Shown here: in pieces, positions 11,175 through 22,974 of the stretch
Position numbering within the stretch: position 1 is the stretch's first letter
How the letters are laid out: the number at the start of each line of letters is the position of its first letter
From: Chromobotia macracanthus
Taxonomy: Eukaryota > Chordata > Actinopteri > Cypriniformes > Botiidae
NCBI GenBank assembly: GCA_036877525.1
Contig: JAZGTH010000008.1
Coordinates: 1,454,001-1,518,000, forward strand
DNA: 64,000 nucleotides
Direction: 5' to 3'
Made by a program: the position numbers and the translations under genes
Notes under the pieces: model-generated
Databases searched by the model: none
What the model saw: only the letters and a program-made list of their open reading frames with translations
Told to the model about the DNA's origin: nothing

Positions 11175-13352
11175 TTCATGACAATTACGAACAATATTTT
11201 GGTCACCATGTTTCAAAATAATCTTATTTTTTGGAGACAGAATGTGTCTTATTTTTGTGAGATTCAACCAGTTGTAAAGCTCAGTTAACGGCTCGGTGTG
11301 TTTCTTTTAACAGGAAAACTTTACAAGAACATGGTTCAGGAGCTGGAGGAGCTCGAAATATATCTGGAACGAGCAAGTTTCTTGTTGACCTGGAACATGA
11401 GCTTGCTGATCTCCACGGAAGGGATGCTGCCTTGTTGTTCACCTCCTGTTGTGGCCAATGACTCAGCCCTCTTCACACTGGCAAGAATGTTGCCTGGTAA
11501 GTTTTATTTATTTTTCCCTTCTCCTTTGATTTTGGCATGAAACATGACCTGGACATTTCTATTCAGATTTTTGATAAGGCTTTTGTATTTTACTTTACAG
11601 ATTGTGAGATCTATTCAGATGCAGGCAACCATGCTTCAATGATACAAGGCATCAGGAACAGCGGCGCCAGTAAGTTTATCTTCCGTCACAATGACGTCAA
11701 CCATTTACGAGAGCTTCTGAAGAAATCGGATCCCTTCACTCCAAAGATTGTCGCTTTTGAGACTGTGCACTCAATGGATGGTTAATAAGAACCTCTTTGT
11801 TAGGCTCCGTGACCATTTGTTTACATCTATGGCTTTCAGTAGTTAATGGTGACTTTGTGTTAGGTGCTGTGTGTCCACTGGATGAGATGTGTGATGTTGC
11901 CCATGAGTTTGGTGCTATCACTTTTGTGGATGAGGTCCATGCAGTAGGACTGTATGGACCCAGAGGAGGTGGCATTGGAGATCGTGATTATGCACAAGAT
12001 GGACATCATCTCCGGAACACTCGGTGAGTATTATCTGTCCATTTGCTTTTTCATAAATCAGTTGGAACATTGCCCTTTGAGACAAATCTTAGTATTGTAC
12101 AGCTGCATTTTTGTTCACTGTTAAATTGCAGCCAGATCTGTGGACGTGACAGATCTCTGGTTTTGTCACTCAATGCTGTAGTGGATACTTGTGGAACAGA
12201 AGCTGCTTTCTTGTTGCCTAGGAACAACACAATTCCTAGAGTTTTGCTCTTATTAAATTGCCCCTGAGGGCTCTTGAGTGGCTTTTTGTAAGCTGGTTAG
12301 ATGACTGCATTGTGAGCTGGTTGTTTTATTAAAATCATTTTCCTATTAAAAAAAAATATTTCAGAATTTCAGATACATTCAGAGAAATTTTAATGGGCAA
12401 ATGAGTCACCTGGGCAGATTCAGGAAAATAATTATTGCCTAACTAATTCAGTCCATGTTATTCTGTTCTGATGACTGTTGTATTCAGTCACCAGTCAGTT
12501 TCACTGAAACACCATCAATCACGTTTTTTTGTAAAATGGGTTTTTAAACTGGTAAACATTTTCGCAGGTAAGACAACATAATAGAATGTTGTGCTAACTG
12601 TTAATTGTTGGTACATACTCGCAGATTCTGTTGGTGCTGCAATTGCAGACTCCATTGTGGTACATAATACACTGCTTTCTCTTTATTTATGTCTCTTTAT
12701 TGTTTTGTTGTTTTTTTTTTTTTACAGGGAAGGCATTTGGGTGTGTCAGAGGCTATATTGCTAGTACCAATGCTTTAGTTGACATTGTCCGTTCCTATGC
12801 TGCCGGCTTTATTTTCACTACGTCCCTACCACCTATGCTGCTTGCTGGTGCCCGGGAATCCATCCAGATCCTGAAAAGCGAAGAAGGTTGTACACTTCGA
12901 TGCAAGCACCAGAGCAACGTTAAGCTGTTGTGTCAGATGCTAATGGACACTGGACTGCCTGTAGCCACTGCCCCAGCCACATCATTCCTGTCAGAGTATG
13001 TAGATGTCAGACAATACTGGCTTTTTTCCACATGACTGATACTAGCCTTACGTATTGTTGATTGGTGCTGTACTTGTTTTGAGTTTTTTAATGGCCAGTA
13101 CCTACAGAGCAGAGTGACTGGCGTATATAAACGGATGCATAAACAATTTTGCTAATGAGACTTGCTAAAATTAAATTGTTTTTCACAATATTTTCTCAAA
13201 TGTTACTAAAACATGAAAATAACGTATATGTGATCTATTGACTGGCCTTTCTGTGGATTTTGGAACTGCTGCATAAGCAAAATACTGGTTATGTTGATTG
13301 ACAGAGCAAAATCGTTTCCAGGTATCTGAAAATGGCAACCGAATTAAAAAAA

Positions 13353-13374
13353 GTGTGTGTGTGTGTGTGTGTGT
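13353..13374. repeat. (GT)n microsatellite
   Basis: Eleven uninterrupted GT units in the intron between the ninth and tenth alas1-like coding exons (ending 13374). Confidence 0.95.
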
Positions 13375-13980
13375 TGTAAATATTTTAGCAAAGCTTTTAC
13401 AGAATTTATTCTGAAGTGTGTATGTAGCTAATCTGAACATTTATAATCAGGTTGCAGATGCTGAGAAGAACACAGAGGTCTGTGACATGATGAACCGCTA
13501 CAACATCTACGTCCAGGCCATTAACTACCCCACTGTGGCGCGCGGAGAGGAGCTGCTCCAAATCGCCCCCACGCCACATCATACCCCACAGATAATGAAA
13601 TACTTTGTTGGTAAGTCTGACTGGACTTCTACACTTTTGAAGTTTATGCACTGTTGATGCAAGTTTAGCTATTGTTTGCATCTAGCACAACAGTAATTGA
13701 CTTATTTCTCCCATCACAGATAAGCTAACTCAGACCTGGAAGGAAGTGGGTCTACAGCTTAAGCCACACTCATCCGCTGAGTGTAACTTCTGTCAGCAGC
13801 CGCTGCACTTTGAGGTCATGAGCGAGAGCGAGAAATCCTACTTCAGTGGGCTCAGTCAACCCATTTCTGCTTGCGGCTAACATCTGCCTTCATCCAGCAT
13901 TATATGCATTCCTCACACGTTAGTGTCTTATCGTAAATTATTGGATCACAATTCCATGCGCATTAAATCCTGTATGAGAA

Positions 13981-13986
13981 AATAAA
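13981..13986 (+). terminator. polyadenylation signal of the alas1 copy
   Basis: A canonical AATAAA lies about 100 bp after the alas1-like stop codon at 13878-13880. The signal is intact although the coding frame is broken. Confidence 0.6.
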
Positions 13987-13989
13987 TAT

Positions 13990-14762
13990 TTAAAAAATTG
14001 ATTGTGTATCTGTGTGTTTTGTTAATGAAAGCTAGAGAATGTTTGAGAATGTTTTTTTTATCAAGCATTTTTAAATTTTATAAATATTTTAAAGAGCTAC
14101 TGGAATATTTCTAAAATATAACATCCATTCATTAAATGAATGGGTTTTAACAAAATGTTTTAAAGCACTACTATGGATGTAGATGGAGGTTCTGCACTTT
14201 TTATGGATTTTAATAAACTGATTATGCATTACGTTTTGACACTGACATAACTTATTTTATCTTCCCATAATTTAAGCATGTTGTCTAGAATCCAGGGGTA
14301 AACAATTTGTATGACATTAGAAGCAAAATGAATGTTTGTATAGATATAATGTTAGGTTAAAACTACTACACCCTCTTGTAATATAAGTCAGCTGGGCTGC
14401 TTCACAATTGTGATTTCCTTTCCTCCTGGCTTTGCTCCACCCTCTTAGGATGTGAGGGAAGGATACAAGGATGATAGGCAGGAACAAAAAACACTTCCAC
14501 AAAATACATGTATGATTTCTTGCTCAAGCTTCCTAATTCAAAACAATTGAAATGTCCTTCAAGATGGCTGATTTTGATAGGTTGGACTGGAGGATGGAGG
14601 ATGGAGGAATGAGGAAACAAGGAAGCATCAATTTGAAAATCGAAAAGAACCCCTGGTCCCTATCAGATCTTAAAATTAGGTAAATACAACATCAGGAGAA
14701 CAACACATTACATATTATATTGTATTATTTGACAAAAACTAGGCCACAATGGAGAAGCCATT
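13990..14762. other. intergenic, no gene seen
   Basis: AT-rich DNA after the alas1 copy. The short open frames here have no recognisable protein similarity. Confidence 0.55.
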
Positions 14763-15301
14763 TGTGAAAAACTATGCACACCTTTACTGCTCCTATAGGA
14801 ATTAAGAGGGTAAGCAGCTACTAATCAAATGCCCTTGACTGAATTGATCATAAGCAAGTATGACCACCTCTACAAGGCAGAAGTTCCACAGGACCTGGGC
14901 ATCTTACAGTCATTGAAGAAGCTGTGTTAAATGTGAAGCCATCTGTCTGACATCTAAATCTTGGCTGAAATTGGGTCATACAACAGGAAAATGATTGCAA
15001 GGACACCAGTAAACCTACATTGAAATAACCGCAAAAGAAAAAAATCAAGGTGTTGCAATGGCCCAATCCTCAAGACCTCAGCCTGGTTGAAATGCTGTGG
15101 TGGGACGTAAAGTGAGCTGTGGATAAACAAATACCCACAAAATTCAATAAACTGAAGCAATTTGGTAAAGATTGGACCTAAATTCCTTTACAACAATGTT
15201 AGAGGCTGATAAAGTCACTCAGAAAACAATTGCTTCAAGTTATTGTTGTTAAAGGTGGTTCTACAGGCTACTGGATCATGGGGTGTACTTTTTGTTCTTC
15301 T
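14763..15301 (+). mobile_element. internally deleted Tc1/mariner-like element
   Basis: The left end (TGTGAAAAACTATGCACACC and following) and the right end (GGGGTGTACTTTTTGTTCTT) resemble the terminal repeats of a common fish Tc1-like family. The left flank jumps at about 14885 from the untranslated leader straight into the late transposase region (CCACAGGACCTGGGCATCTT onward). It then keeps the coding remnants around the last catalytic block (related to SPDLNPIEMLW, now frame-broken) and the 3' terminus. Most of the transposase is missing, so it cannot move by itself. Confidence 0.72.
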
Positions 15302-17582
15302 GAGGTGCTAACTTTACCTGCTAAGGACCAGATGATTTTGTAATATGTCCTGATATGTAAAACATAATTCAAAGTGGTTGAACTTTCTTCTCCACATGAC
15401 TGTATATATATTTGTGTGTGTGTAGAACTGAGGTAGATTTCTACAATAGTACACTTCAAGGAATCTACCTACTGAGTCAAATTTTCACTTACAGTATTGG
15501 CATTGTAATGATGGCCATTTTAATATTCATACGAATATGATGTGAAACTTTATCCAGCATAATAACAGTTAACATAAAAGAATACATTTCAGGGTTTCTG
15601 TTAATTAAGACGTATTTGACTACAAAAGTTGTGAATTGCTGCTTGGTCTAGGGTGCTAGAGAAACTTTAAGTTGAAACTGAACTAGTAACAACAGTGGAA
15701 GAGAAGCAGGAATGACCTACTTTCTCATCCCCTTTCACTATATTTACTGTATCACCGGGAGATGATTTCACCATTTCAAAGCATGTTGACAATAACAGTG
15801 ATCACTATTAATAACGTCCACAACAAAAACTATACTGTCCACGGCACACTAACCTAAATACACGGTAACAAACTAGCAAGGTACTGGGTCAGCTGGAAAA
15901 TGAGATGGGTCTCCAACCAGACTGGGGTAAGGAGACCACAACAACTAATCCTTTTGTAGAAAACAGGTGTATATGACATCACCATCTGCTGAAGGCTGAT
16001 GCTCAAATTTGTGTCTGGTAAGTGCAAAATAGGTGACCCAAATTAAAGAAACAACTGTCAGAAAAATATTTTAAAGAAAAATGTGGGCCAGCTACTGACA
16101 TCAAAACGTGGAACTACAAGTGGAAGTGGAGTTTCATTCTAGGAAAAGTTTCAGATGAGCAGACTGATAACTGATTAGCAAATTGATCTACAGTTGATCT
16201 ACTAAAGGGCAGTCTGATAATTTGATTAACTACATGTCCAGTGCTTATCACATGATGGTTGATTAGTCAGTCCATCTTTTCTCAACAAATGCTCTTTCCT
16301 AATTTGGAAATACCAGTAAAAAGAAGTTTCATTCTTGATTTAGTTCAGCTTCAACCACAGACCCACTGGCTCTCCTGTGTTCTCTTATGACCTCAGATGC
16401 AGTTTTGAAAAAGAGGAATTGCATGACTTGTAAGTCATCACAGTGTACAACCATTGACTCAATTGTCATTAACGTCCCAATTTCAGTTATTAACAGAGCA
16501 AAGCTGCATACTGTAGCACTGCACACCTTTGACTGGATTATTTTACATACAGTACTATGCTATTAGTCTGTCTGGTATCTGGTCAGAAACAACTGAAACA
16601 AACGTGATGATGGTGACATTAGATAGATCTCTGTGTGGAGCACAGACTGTTGTCAGATTCTGTGCATGCAAAAAAACTTTTTAGGATTATAGCAATGACA
16701 AAAGGAATGTTTGAAAATGTAAACTAAAATATGTCCATCTGTTACTACAGCAAAAGATATATATATAACTGGTTTAAAACCATTTTCTGTTTGGGAAAAA
16801 TTCTAAAACAAATCTCCCTAAATATATGCCACTCACATTTTCTTTTGTAATACATTAGTTCAGAAATATTGTAGTAAATTGTGTTTATTAAATATTCCTC
16901 TTCAAATTCTTAGAGTCTGGATAAACATATGACCAGAAGCCATGAGCTAATACAATGAGATGAGTCATTATATTTTTTAGGGTATTTTTTTATATTGTGT
17001 AACTTTTTTTGTGTACTAAAAAGAAGAGGGTATAAAGCCTGTGTAAGTGTTTTACAAATAAAGCACACGGGAAAACACCGGCTTGATCCTTCAGAGATAG
17101 ACTTTCTTGATGATCAGAAGGGCTTGGTGTGTATGACAGCCAAACCCACTACAATGGATATTGAATCTGATGAGGGAAGTTGCAAAATGACAGCAAATCT
17201 GTTATGTCTATGACTGTAAATAACTTCAAAAAACAATCATAAGAGGTTTGCAGTAAAATAGTTCATGATAGTTGACGGACATGATAGTGTTATCTAACAT
17301 GATAGTTAGATAACACTTGGTGGTATCTAACAATCTTCTGGTCATCCACCAGTGGATAAATTTCATGAAAACATGTTCACCCCAGGGCCTTTGACAAGAG
17401 AAGTGTATAAAGACAATACATTTGCATAGTCAACCAGTTTAAATGGCACAGCCAGCAACAGCCACTATTTATAGCATTTATTGTTAAATATTAATGTACA
17501 ATAGGCATCGATTACAATGTTGACCACACATTTAAAGTTGCATTTTGTCTATATCACGAAATCACATAAACATTTCATTATA
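15302..17582. other. intergenic, no supported gene
   Basis: No recognisable gene. A 72-codon open frame at 16995-17213 has no family I know. A perfect hairpin lies at 17286-17317. Confidence 0.5.
17286..17317. repeat. perfect 13-bp hairpin
   Basis: AGTGTTATCTAAC and its exact reverse complement flank a 6-base loop (ATGATA). Nothing around it identifies a transposon end. Confidence 0.9.
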
Positions 17583-17812
17583 TATATGCTGATCATATCA
17601 TATTAATAGCATAACATATCTGCTTCAGGGTATTTGAGAAAAATTTGTGGCCTTGTTTGTGGTAGCTTTGGCACTTGACAGACAATAAGAATTTCAGAGA
17701 ATATTACATTATAGCCCCACTAGCCAGCTTCTCCAACCATTTACAGAAATGGCAAGCTCCAGCTGGTCATCACTGCACTCATAAGCCATCCTGATGAAAA
17801 CAACGGCAGGAG
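17583..17812 (-). repeat. dispersed repeat, minus copy of an inverted pair
   Basis: This is the reverse-strand partner of 7545-7765. On the minus strand it also starts with a splice-acceptor-like TTTTCATCAG, then GGCTTATGAGTGCAGTGATG. It shares at least four blocks in order with the other copy, with scattered substitutions and small indels. Confidence 0.7.
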
Positions 17813-20800
17813 CTGCAGTCTCAAAAAACAAACAAGACACAAAATGACATTTGCTTAAGAAAAAATTATTTTAAAAGAAATATTTGCTTAATTAGCTATG
17901 AAAATAATGATCTATAAATAAAATATGCAATGCAAACACATTTTGGTAGGTTTAATGAGATTCAGTCGACTGTGGTTCACGGACACTATACCACAGATAA
18001 GGATTGTCATGGCTCCATTTAGCCTAAGTCATCACAGTAAAGTTTCTTTTGGGGACTCACGCTGGCACAACTGCTCAACAAACCTGTTATTAACTCTGTC
18101 TGCATCTGTCAACAGCACACAATGAGTGCTATAACAGGAAACATTTTGCTTTTTTAATCTGATTTTCATTTCTCTTCCTCCTTTATCTACAGGTGGCAAA
18201 TGAGGCAGCACACACGTTACACAGCAATGCAGAATCACATCTAATGACATTTCAGGAGGTCTCTGGACATTTCTCGGGGGCATAAGACAGGGTTTGTGTA
18301 TGGCTGATTTAGATCAAAGTCAAGCAGCCTTCTAATCTGCCATTTGGAAACACACCGGAAGCCTCAAAACAATACTGCTATTCTGTCTTTATCAGACAGA
18401 ATGAATATGAATTCTTGAATGTTGTTGTTACTGGTGTTTGCCACCTTCTGTAATGTTAAAGTATTTAATTTGGTCTCAATACATTGACAAATGTTTGTTC
18501 TTAAAACAAAAAATGCATTCAAATACATCTACATCTACTATGTTATTGTTAAATTTGTTACTTGTAGACCAAGAAAGGGTTATGGAATAAAATGTCACAA
18601 GTGCATTTATCTTTATCAACAAAAAACAAATATTATTCCAAAAAACAAATATATTATCTCCAAATATTACAATGGAGAATAACACACAAATATTATTCTC
18701 CATTGAGTCATAAACACCAAATGTAAACATTATATACATTTTGTACATTTTAAATTTTGTACATTTTGTACATTATCACTGTTAAATCAACAGTGGTTTA
18801 CATGTATTCTTTATGTTGATGGTAAATTAAAAAAATCCATGTTTGTTTTCTTTCTGTGCATGTGTGTTAGAGAACGAGCTCACAGTGAAGTGAAGGTGAG
18901 AAAACAGCACTTTGAATACAAAGCAGACCTGTAACTGGCAACTTTACATACAACATAATGGCGTATTTACATTATTATTATTATTATATGGTAATTAATA
19001 TATGGGAATTAAAACAGATATGATGGCTTTAAATAGACCATGACAATCCAGATGATTGTTTTAACGTTAGTTAACCTAAAACTGACATGCTAAAGGAATG
19101 CAAATAAAATACACAAATACATATTATAATTCTTTATTAATGGGAGATCTTTGGTATGATACTTGTTCTTTTTTCTGTATAAACAATCCAAGAATTTAAC
19201 AAATTTATTTACTCAATTAATCGTCACACCTTCTTTTGTGAACCTTGTTTTCTTTCATGACCATTGTGTTTTAAATGGCTATGTGTGTGTATGGGGGACA
19301 CCAAGTTGATAAGACTTTTAGGTCAGACTATTGGCTTTGGAAGACAATCTCATTCACAAACACACCCAGGAACAAGGATGTGGAAACTTGGGGAGTTCCA
19401 GAATTTGAACACTATGACCAGACATACTTCATACCAGGAAACAGGATGATTATAATAATATCAAAATACCATACACAAATACCAGCACTAAAAAATAAAC
19501 TAAGCATAAACATGAGATATTTAATTTTATTCTTAAAGTAGATACAGTGACAGCACTGTAAACCTAAAAGTACAGTGAAAATAGTTCAATAGCAGTTTTG
19601 TGAGTGAGTTTAGCTCCTCTGTCAGATGTCAAAAGTGGGCAGGGCCGATCCCTTCACTCAGGGGGCTTTTAAGCAATGTTTTGTCAAGCGAACATAGGAA
19701 ACCCTTTTTCCCTTTCGATAAGCAGCCAAGGACCATCTTAAACCATCTTAAAGCCCATATTTTCATGATCCTTTAACATGACTGTTGATGGGTGGTACTG
19801 GCCTAGCTAGTCACCAATAAAAAATTCTGCTCAATCAGCATAGTCTTTATGATGAAGCCAGTGGACCAAGGATACTTGCTGGTTAAAATTGTTAGAATGC
19901 TGGTAGGGACACCAGGGTTAAAGGGGTTATGAACAGCCTTTTTTGTAGTTTTGTACTGTCGTCTGAGGTGTCTATAATGTTATCTCTAATATAATGCTGT
20001 CTATAATGTTATCATGATGTTTACATCAAAAACCATAATTTAGATGTTATAGGCTATTTTCTGTCCTGTTTTGACCCCCCTTATCGGAACACTGTTTGAA
20101 TAGGTTGCAGACTCAGATGTAAACGCCCACTGGTATGATTGCTAACAGTTTGGTTAACATTGCTTTAGGTTAAAAATGCATAAATATGCAGTACTTATCA
20201 AATAATCTGTAATCACAGACAAAGCACTAGTGACCATAACAGTCAGTTATAATAGTCCATAATACTCAGTTAAACAATTATTCACACTTGTGTGGTGCGA
20301 TATTAATATAGTCCAATATAGTTTGCATAGCATCATCTTTTAGTTTCAGTCTTTCTGAAAATCCAGCGTCGAACTGTACCTTGTTTGTTGAATCCACAGT
20401 AAAATGCAGTGAACAAAAGAACAAGTTTTTACTGAAGTTAAAAATAAAGTTCATCCACTTTTTCCTAATGTTTGGATTAGTGTTTTTTCACAACTTTGCA
20501 CTGCACAGTGTCTTGTTGCCTTCAGAGCCATCTTTATCATTTGGTTTCTCATGTTTGCCTCTCATTTTTTACCCACTACATGCGTGATTACGTGGGAGGG
20601 CTAAACAGGCTGTAATGTAGAAGCAGACATTGATCTTCTGTGAAGGCGATATTTAGCCACAGTATTACATAATATACATGACATTTATACGTGAGCTTTG
20701 GGAGAAACAAGCCTTTCTCTTTTGATTTCTATTCTTGGCTTATTGTCTTACAAGGTAATTTTAAAAGTACAAGTTAACTTTATTTTATATCTTTGCTTAA

Positions 20801-21596
20801 TGGTGTTTTCTACAGAAAGACTATTACTTATTAATAAGGATGACAACGATTAAATCCAGGTCAATTAAATATTTCACTGCATTAGGAGTTGATTCATGTA
20901 AGTGAGGTCCACCATTTAAATGGGCACTCATGATGGTTTCACACCATAGAGCACCACAGAGCCTTATGCGTGAAGTAGGCACAGCTTCTGTGGGTAGTTT
21001 GAAGCCTGTTCAGCATGAAACTTTTGATCTACTTTGGTTCCCAGCTGAGCACTTTTGATAGTAGATCAGGAACAAAGCAAAACTAAAGCATTACTATTGC
21101 TCATACATAGAGTTTGTTATTTTAACAAAATCCTCATCAGGAGAGTGCTATTGTTTTATGTGATCAGAACAGGCAAAAGAAGCCATTAATAGATATTTTT
21201 CAACATTTTTATAAGGTGATTGGATGTATTTGGTACAGAAGATGTATAACAACAAAGATGAGCCAATGTGAAATAATGCAGCAGAGACAACTGTATGTTT
21301 GTCTTGGAAAGACTGTTTGAAGGGTTGTGAAACAAAATATTGCTCCTCGTTATTTTCCTGTAAACTTAATGGAGTTAAATATTTGCTAGTACAAAATATA
21401 CTTTGTAAGAATTACTCTGGATTTTCATTAAGAAATACATTTCCTATTAAGAACAAATTAGAAAAGTTAAGTATTGAGTTTGGCTGCCTTAGATATCATT
21501 CCTAGAAAGAAAAAAAGTTTAGAACGTCTATGTCTAGAAAGTTTATGCTTTCTACATTACACTTATGTTAGAAAAAACGAGTAATATTACATATAT
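17813..21596. other. gene-poor region
   Basis: AT-rich sequence with chance open frames, one ATT run near 18974-18986, and one protein-like segment at 19281-19445 described separately. I see no functional gene. Confidence 0.5.
19281..19445 (+). other. unrecognised protein-like segment
   Basis: An open frame here reads as an acidic, aromatic-rich peptide with phrases such as SDYWLWKTISFTNTP and TWGVPEFEHYDQTYFIPG. Its composition is unlike translated AT-rich noise: it has many W, Y, P and D/E residues. I see no clean splice acceptor or donor, and I do not recognise the family. It could be a relic exon or a fragment of a transposon protein. Confidence 0.3.
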
Positions 21597-22790
21597 GTAC
21601 AAACCCTGTTTCTAGAAAAGTTGGAACATTTCTTAAAATGTAATAAAATTCTGTGAATATGTGATTTTTTTGTCAAAGACTGTGGGCCTTCCTTTTGAGC
21701 CATCGTACACAAAGACAACCCTCCACATCCTCCCTAAACACACCCAACCAGCAATTGTCAGACAATTGTTTACTCACCTTCATCATTTATTTATCACTTT
21801 TTAAAATGATTGAAAACAATGGAACAAAACACTACTTGTTCCATATGAAAGGCAGACAATAACTACTGTCCATTCCAGTCAAAATTGTCAGAAGTGAGGG
21901 AAGAACTGTATACAAAGTAAATCTCTGCTATTTATAAATATGCCTATATCCATACCTTAGACAGCGATGTGCATTTGCAACATTAACACTGTCAGTGTTT
22001 CGAATTGACAAACGCTTTACTTAGAAGTTTAAGTTTGTGATTTGCTACATCCCCATATTACAAAACGCAACACCCATATATGACTAGCTGTATTTTTATA
22101 CAGGCGAGTTGTCGTTGCTCTGTTGCACTACAAAATACTGCACTATAGCACACCTGTTTGGTGTTGTAAGATTGATTACACAGCAAAGCAATTTTTAGGT
22201 CTTTCCAGGGCGAGTTAAGTCACACTTCCATATATAACCATATTAGGGACTAAAACACAGGACTGATTATTCTGCTGCTGTGTGAACAAACGTGGTCGTT
22301 AATTAATTTCCTGCTGCACCAAGACCATATTTTTTATCCCCTATGTGCGCCTCCCCTGGCACACTCTGGCACCCCTGGGGGAAGTGCACTTTGAAAAGTG
22401 GTGTAGAGTGTCTGTGAAACTCTATGAAGAATGAGTGTCTATGAAGAATGAGGCCTGGTATTGTCCTGCTTCCAAGGAATGATGCTGTCTTGATGGCAGT
22501 ATTTTTTATACGTCTCCACGTCAATGGTACCTTCACAAATATGCAAGTCACCTCTGCTGTTTGCCCTAATGTCCCCCCATACCATGTCTGATGTTTGCTT
22601 TTGCACCTTTCACTGATAAAAGTCTGCTTGGTCCCTTTCGTTTTGGGAACTAAAAAAATCTGTCAACATCAATGTCAATTTTTCCCAAAAACAAGATTAA
22701 AAGTGGATTCATCTGACCACAGCACACATTTCTTTTAAATATCTGATATGAACTTGGGCTCAGAGAACTTGGCATCACTGCATTAAACAA
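21597..22790 (-). mobile_element. degraded mariner/Tc1-like element (tentative)
   Basis: The left border AAACCCTGTTTCTAGAAAAG and GTTGGAACATTTCTTAAAAT resembles the terminal repeat of fish elements beginning with ACAAACCC and a GTTGGAAC block. At 22320-22740 the minus strand resembles a transposase-region segment of such elements (for example around GGATTCATCTGACCACAGCA). No intact frame and no right terminus are visible, so the right border is only approximate. Confidence 0.4.
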
Positions 22791-22974
22791 TCATTTTAGT
22801 GTCTTGGAGTTATTGTTATAAATTATCAAGTTGAGGTATGTTAAAAGCTCTTTTAGGAGTTTCTGGGAAATTTAAATGAAGGGATGTTAATTATGGCCTG
22901 ATTGTGTGAGGACCTTATTGGAACTGCCATATTTTATGGTATTATTGCCAATCCCTTATACTCCTGTTCTATAA

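Larger units (their letters stand above)
9761..13880 (+). pseudogene. alas1: alas1, 5-aminolevulinate synthase 1, intron-containing copy with four frame breaks
   Basis: ALAS1 joins glycine and succinyl-CoA in mitochondria, the first step of heme synthesis. Coding exons: 9761-9956, 10300-10479, 10577-10702, 10851-11063, 11314-11496, 11601-11780, 11864-12023, 12728-12995, 13451-13610 and 13720-13880. Recognisable parts are a mitochondrial leader with CPFL, the motif SNDYLGMSRHP, SDAGNHASMIQGIRNS, ITFVDEVHAVGLYG, a GKAFG junction carrying the PLP lysine, YAAGFIFTTSLPPMLLAGA, INYPTV and the C-terminal SYFSGLS. Exons of 213, 183, 160 and 268 bp each break the frame that neighbouring exons require, by about -1, -2, -5 and -1 bases. 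Conserved residues are also lost: GCVGGY reads GCVRGY, and the family histidine in SKFHVDLE is leucine. One exon (11780) ends at a weak GTTAAT donor. Retained introns rule out a processed copy. Assembly error is the alternative, less likely because rpn2 is clean. Confidence 0.82.

Noticed and set aside
9761..13880. alas2 (erythroid ALAS) as the identity of this gene
   Set aside because: The leader, the exon with two heme regulatory motifs and the C-terminal SSAECNFC and SYFSGLS segments fit ALAS1 better, and I saw no iron-responsive stem-loop in the 5' exon.
16995..17213. 72-codon frame with HTGKHRLDPSEIDFLDDQ
   Set aside because: Slightly protein-like, but no recognisable family, acceptor or partner exon.
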